NCBI GenBank assembly: GCA_021768055.1
Contig: JAASSE010000080.1
Span: 1 to 5,899 of the forward strand
DNA: 5,899 nucleotides
From: Gammaproteobacteria bacterium
GTDB lineage: Bacteria; Pseudomonadota; Gammaproteobacteria; SZUA-229
Direction: 5' to 3'
Below the pieces are notes generated by a model. That model did no database searches and was not told where the DNA came from. It saw nothing but the letters and a program-made list of their open reading frames with translations. Within the stretch, counting starts at the first letter, position 1. Every line of letters starts with the position of its first letter. The position numbers were made by a program, and so were the translations under genes. Below are positions 5,416 to 5,899 of the stretch, piece by piece.

Positions 5416-5899
5416 TTAAATCAACCCGCGCACAACACGTTTGAAGACTTTCATCGCATCCGGGATCTCGATATCCATGACCTGGTCTGGCACCCACTTA
5501 TTGTCTTTCTCGCCCATCTTCTGTTGCACGTGTTCACCGACACGGCGCCTCAGCTGGAAGCCCGGCTCGCCATCGGTGTAAGCAAATCCTGCATATTCAG
5601 ACATACGCTCATTCAATAATTCCACGAATGCCTGGCTGTGATCGCCCTCACCCTCAAAATCGACCCGGTTGTCCTTGATTGTCTTGGCCAGGCTCATCGC
5701 CAGTGCAACAATCAGCTGACGCCTGTCTTCCTCTTCATATGCCTTCTCCACCAGCAGACGATCAACGACATGCACAAAAAATGCAACTAGCTCGCTTATC
5801 ACATCCACACGCTGACTTTGGGTATCGGTCTGGAAGCCCTCGTTTTCTAGGTTCAATACATTGGCACTGGCGATTTTCCACAGGTTGAACGCGATCACC
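5416..5899 (-). CDS. Conserved-looking protein of unknown function, C-terminal part (5' end outside window)
   Basis: The frame is open to the window edge and covers at least 160 residues. A GTG at 5896-5898 could be read as a start but is more likely an internal valine, since the frame starts abruptly in a helix (AFNLWKIASANVLNLENEGF). I do not recognise the family. The visible chain is largely helical and soluble, without cysteine: helices at about 2-18, a hydrophobic one at 31-50 (VISELVAFFVHVVDRLLVEK), another at 58-75, then a variable part, YAGFAYTDGEPGFQLRRRVGEHV (102-124) and a C-terminal helix (145-159) rich in Lys/Arg. The 31-50 helix is amphipathic, not a membrane span. It ends 25 bases from the shared terminator and converges on the small-protein gene. 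No operon partner is visible. Confidence 0.8.
   Translation of the reverse strand, partial: VIAFNLWKIASANVLNLENEGFQTDTQSQRVDVISELVAFFVHVVDRLLVEKAYEEEDRRQLIVALAMSLAKTIKDNRVDFEGEGDHSQAFVELLNERMSEYAGFAYTDGEPGFQLRRRVGEHVQQKMGEKDNKWVPDQVMDIEIPDAMKVFKRVVRGLI

Overview
The window looks like a gammaproteobacterial chromosome, roughly half GC by eye. The partial DapD and the YffB-type reductase at the left edge are very close to their enterobacterial counterparts. The three-gene set of MoxR ATPase, VWA/metallopeptidase-like protein and DsrS-like protein points more narrowly to a Chromatiales-like or other sulfur-oxidising relative. That narrower placement is an inference: no other dsr gene is in the window. 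All assignments come from reading the sequence; no database search was run.

Layout. (1) Positions 1-838, plus strand: the 3' part of dapD (lysine/peptidoglycan precursor synthesis), overlapping by one base with a complete yffB/arsC-family gene. (2) Positions 845-4903, minus strand: a probable four-gene operon, transcribed right to left as Sel1-repeat protein, MoxR-type AAA+ ATPase, VWA protein with an N-terminal HExxH metallopeptidase-like domain, and DsrS-like protein. The last three look like one functional module: an ATPase, its MIDAS partner and a soluble third component. (3) Positions 5046-5390, plus strand: a 65-residue acidic small protein with its own perfect -10 box, a clear Shine-Dalgarno and a strong bidirectional terminator. 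(4) Positions 5416-5899, minus strand: the C-terminal 160 residues of an unrecognised helical cytosolic protein, ending on the same terminator.

The most unusual structure lies in the 171-bp gap between the moxR and VWA genes, where most of these modules are tightly packed. It holds a roughly 130-bp imperfect palindrome centred near 3322, whose outer arm runs into the moxR stop codon. Next to it is a copy of the dispersed CGCAGAG-type repeat, placed so that it supplies the ribosome-binding-site-like GGTGA of the VWA gene. Together they look like mobile or repeat DNA that has settled inside the operon and may now affect expression of its distal genes. No tRNA, rRNA, CRISPR array or complete insertion sequence was seen. 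No stretch over 300 bases lacks a gene.
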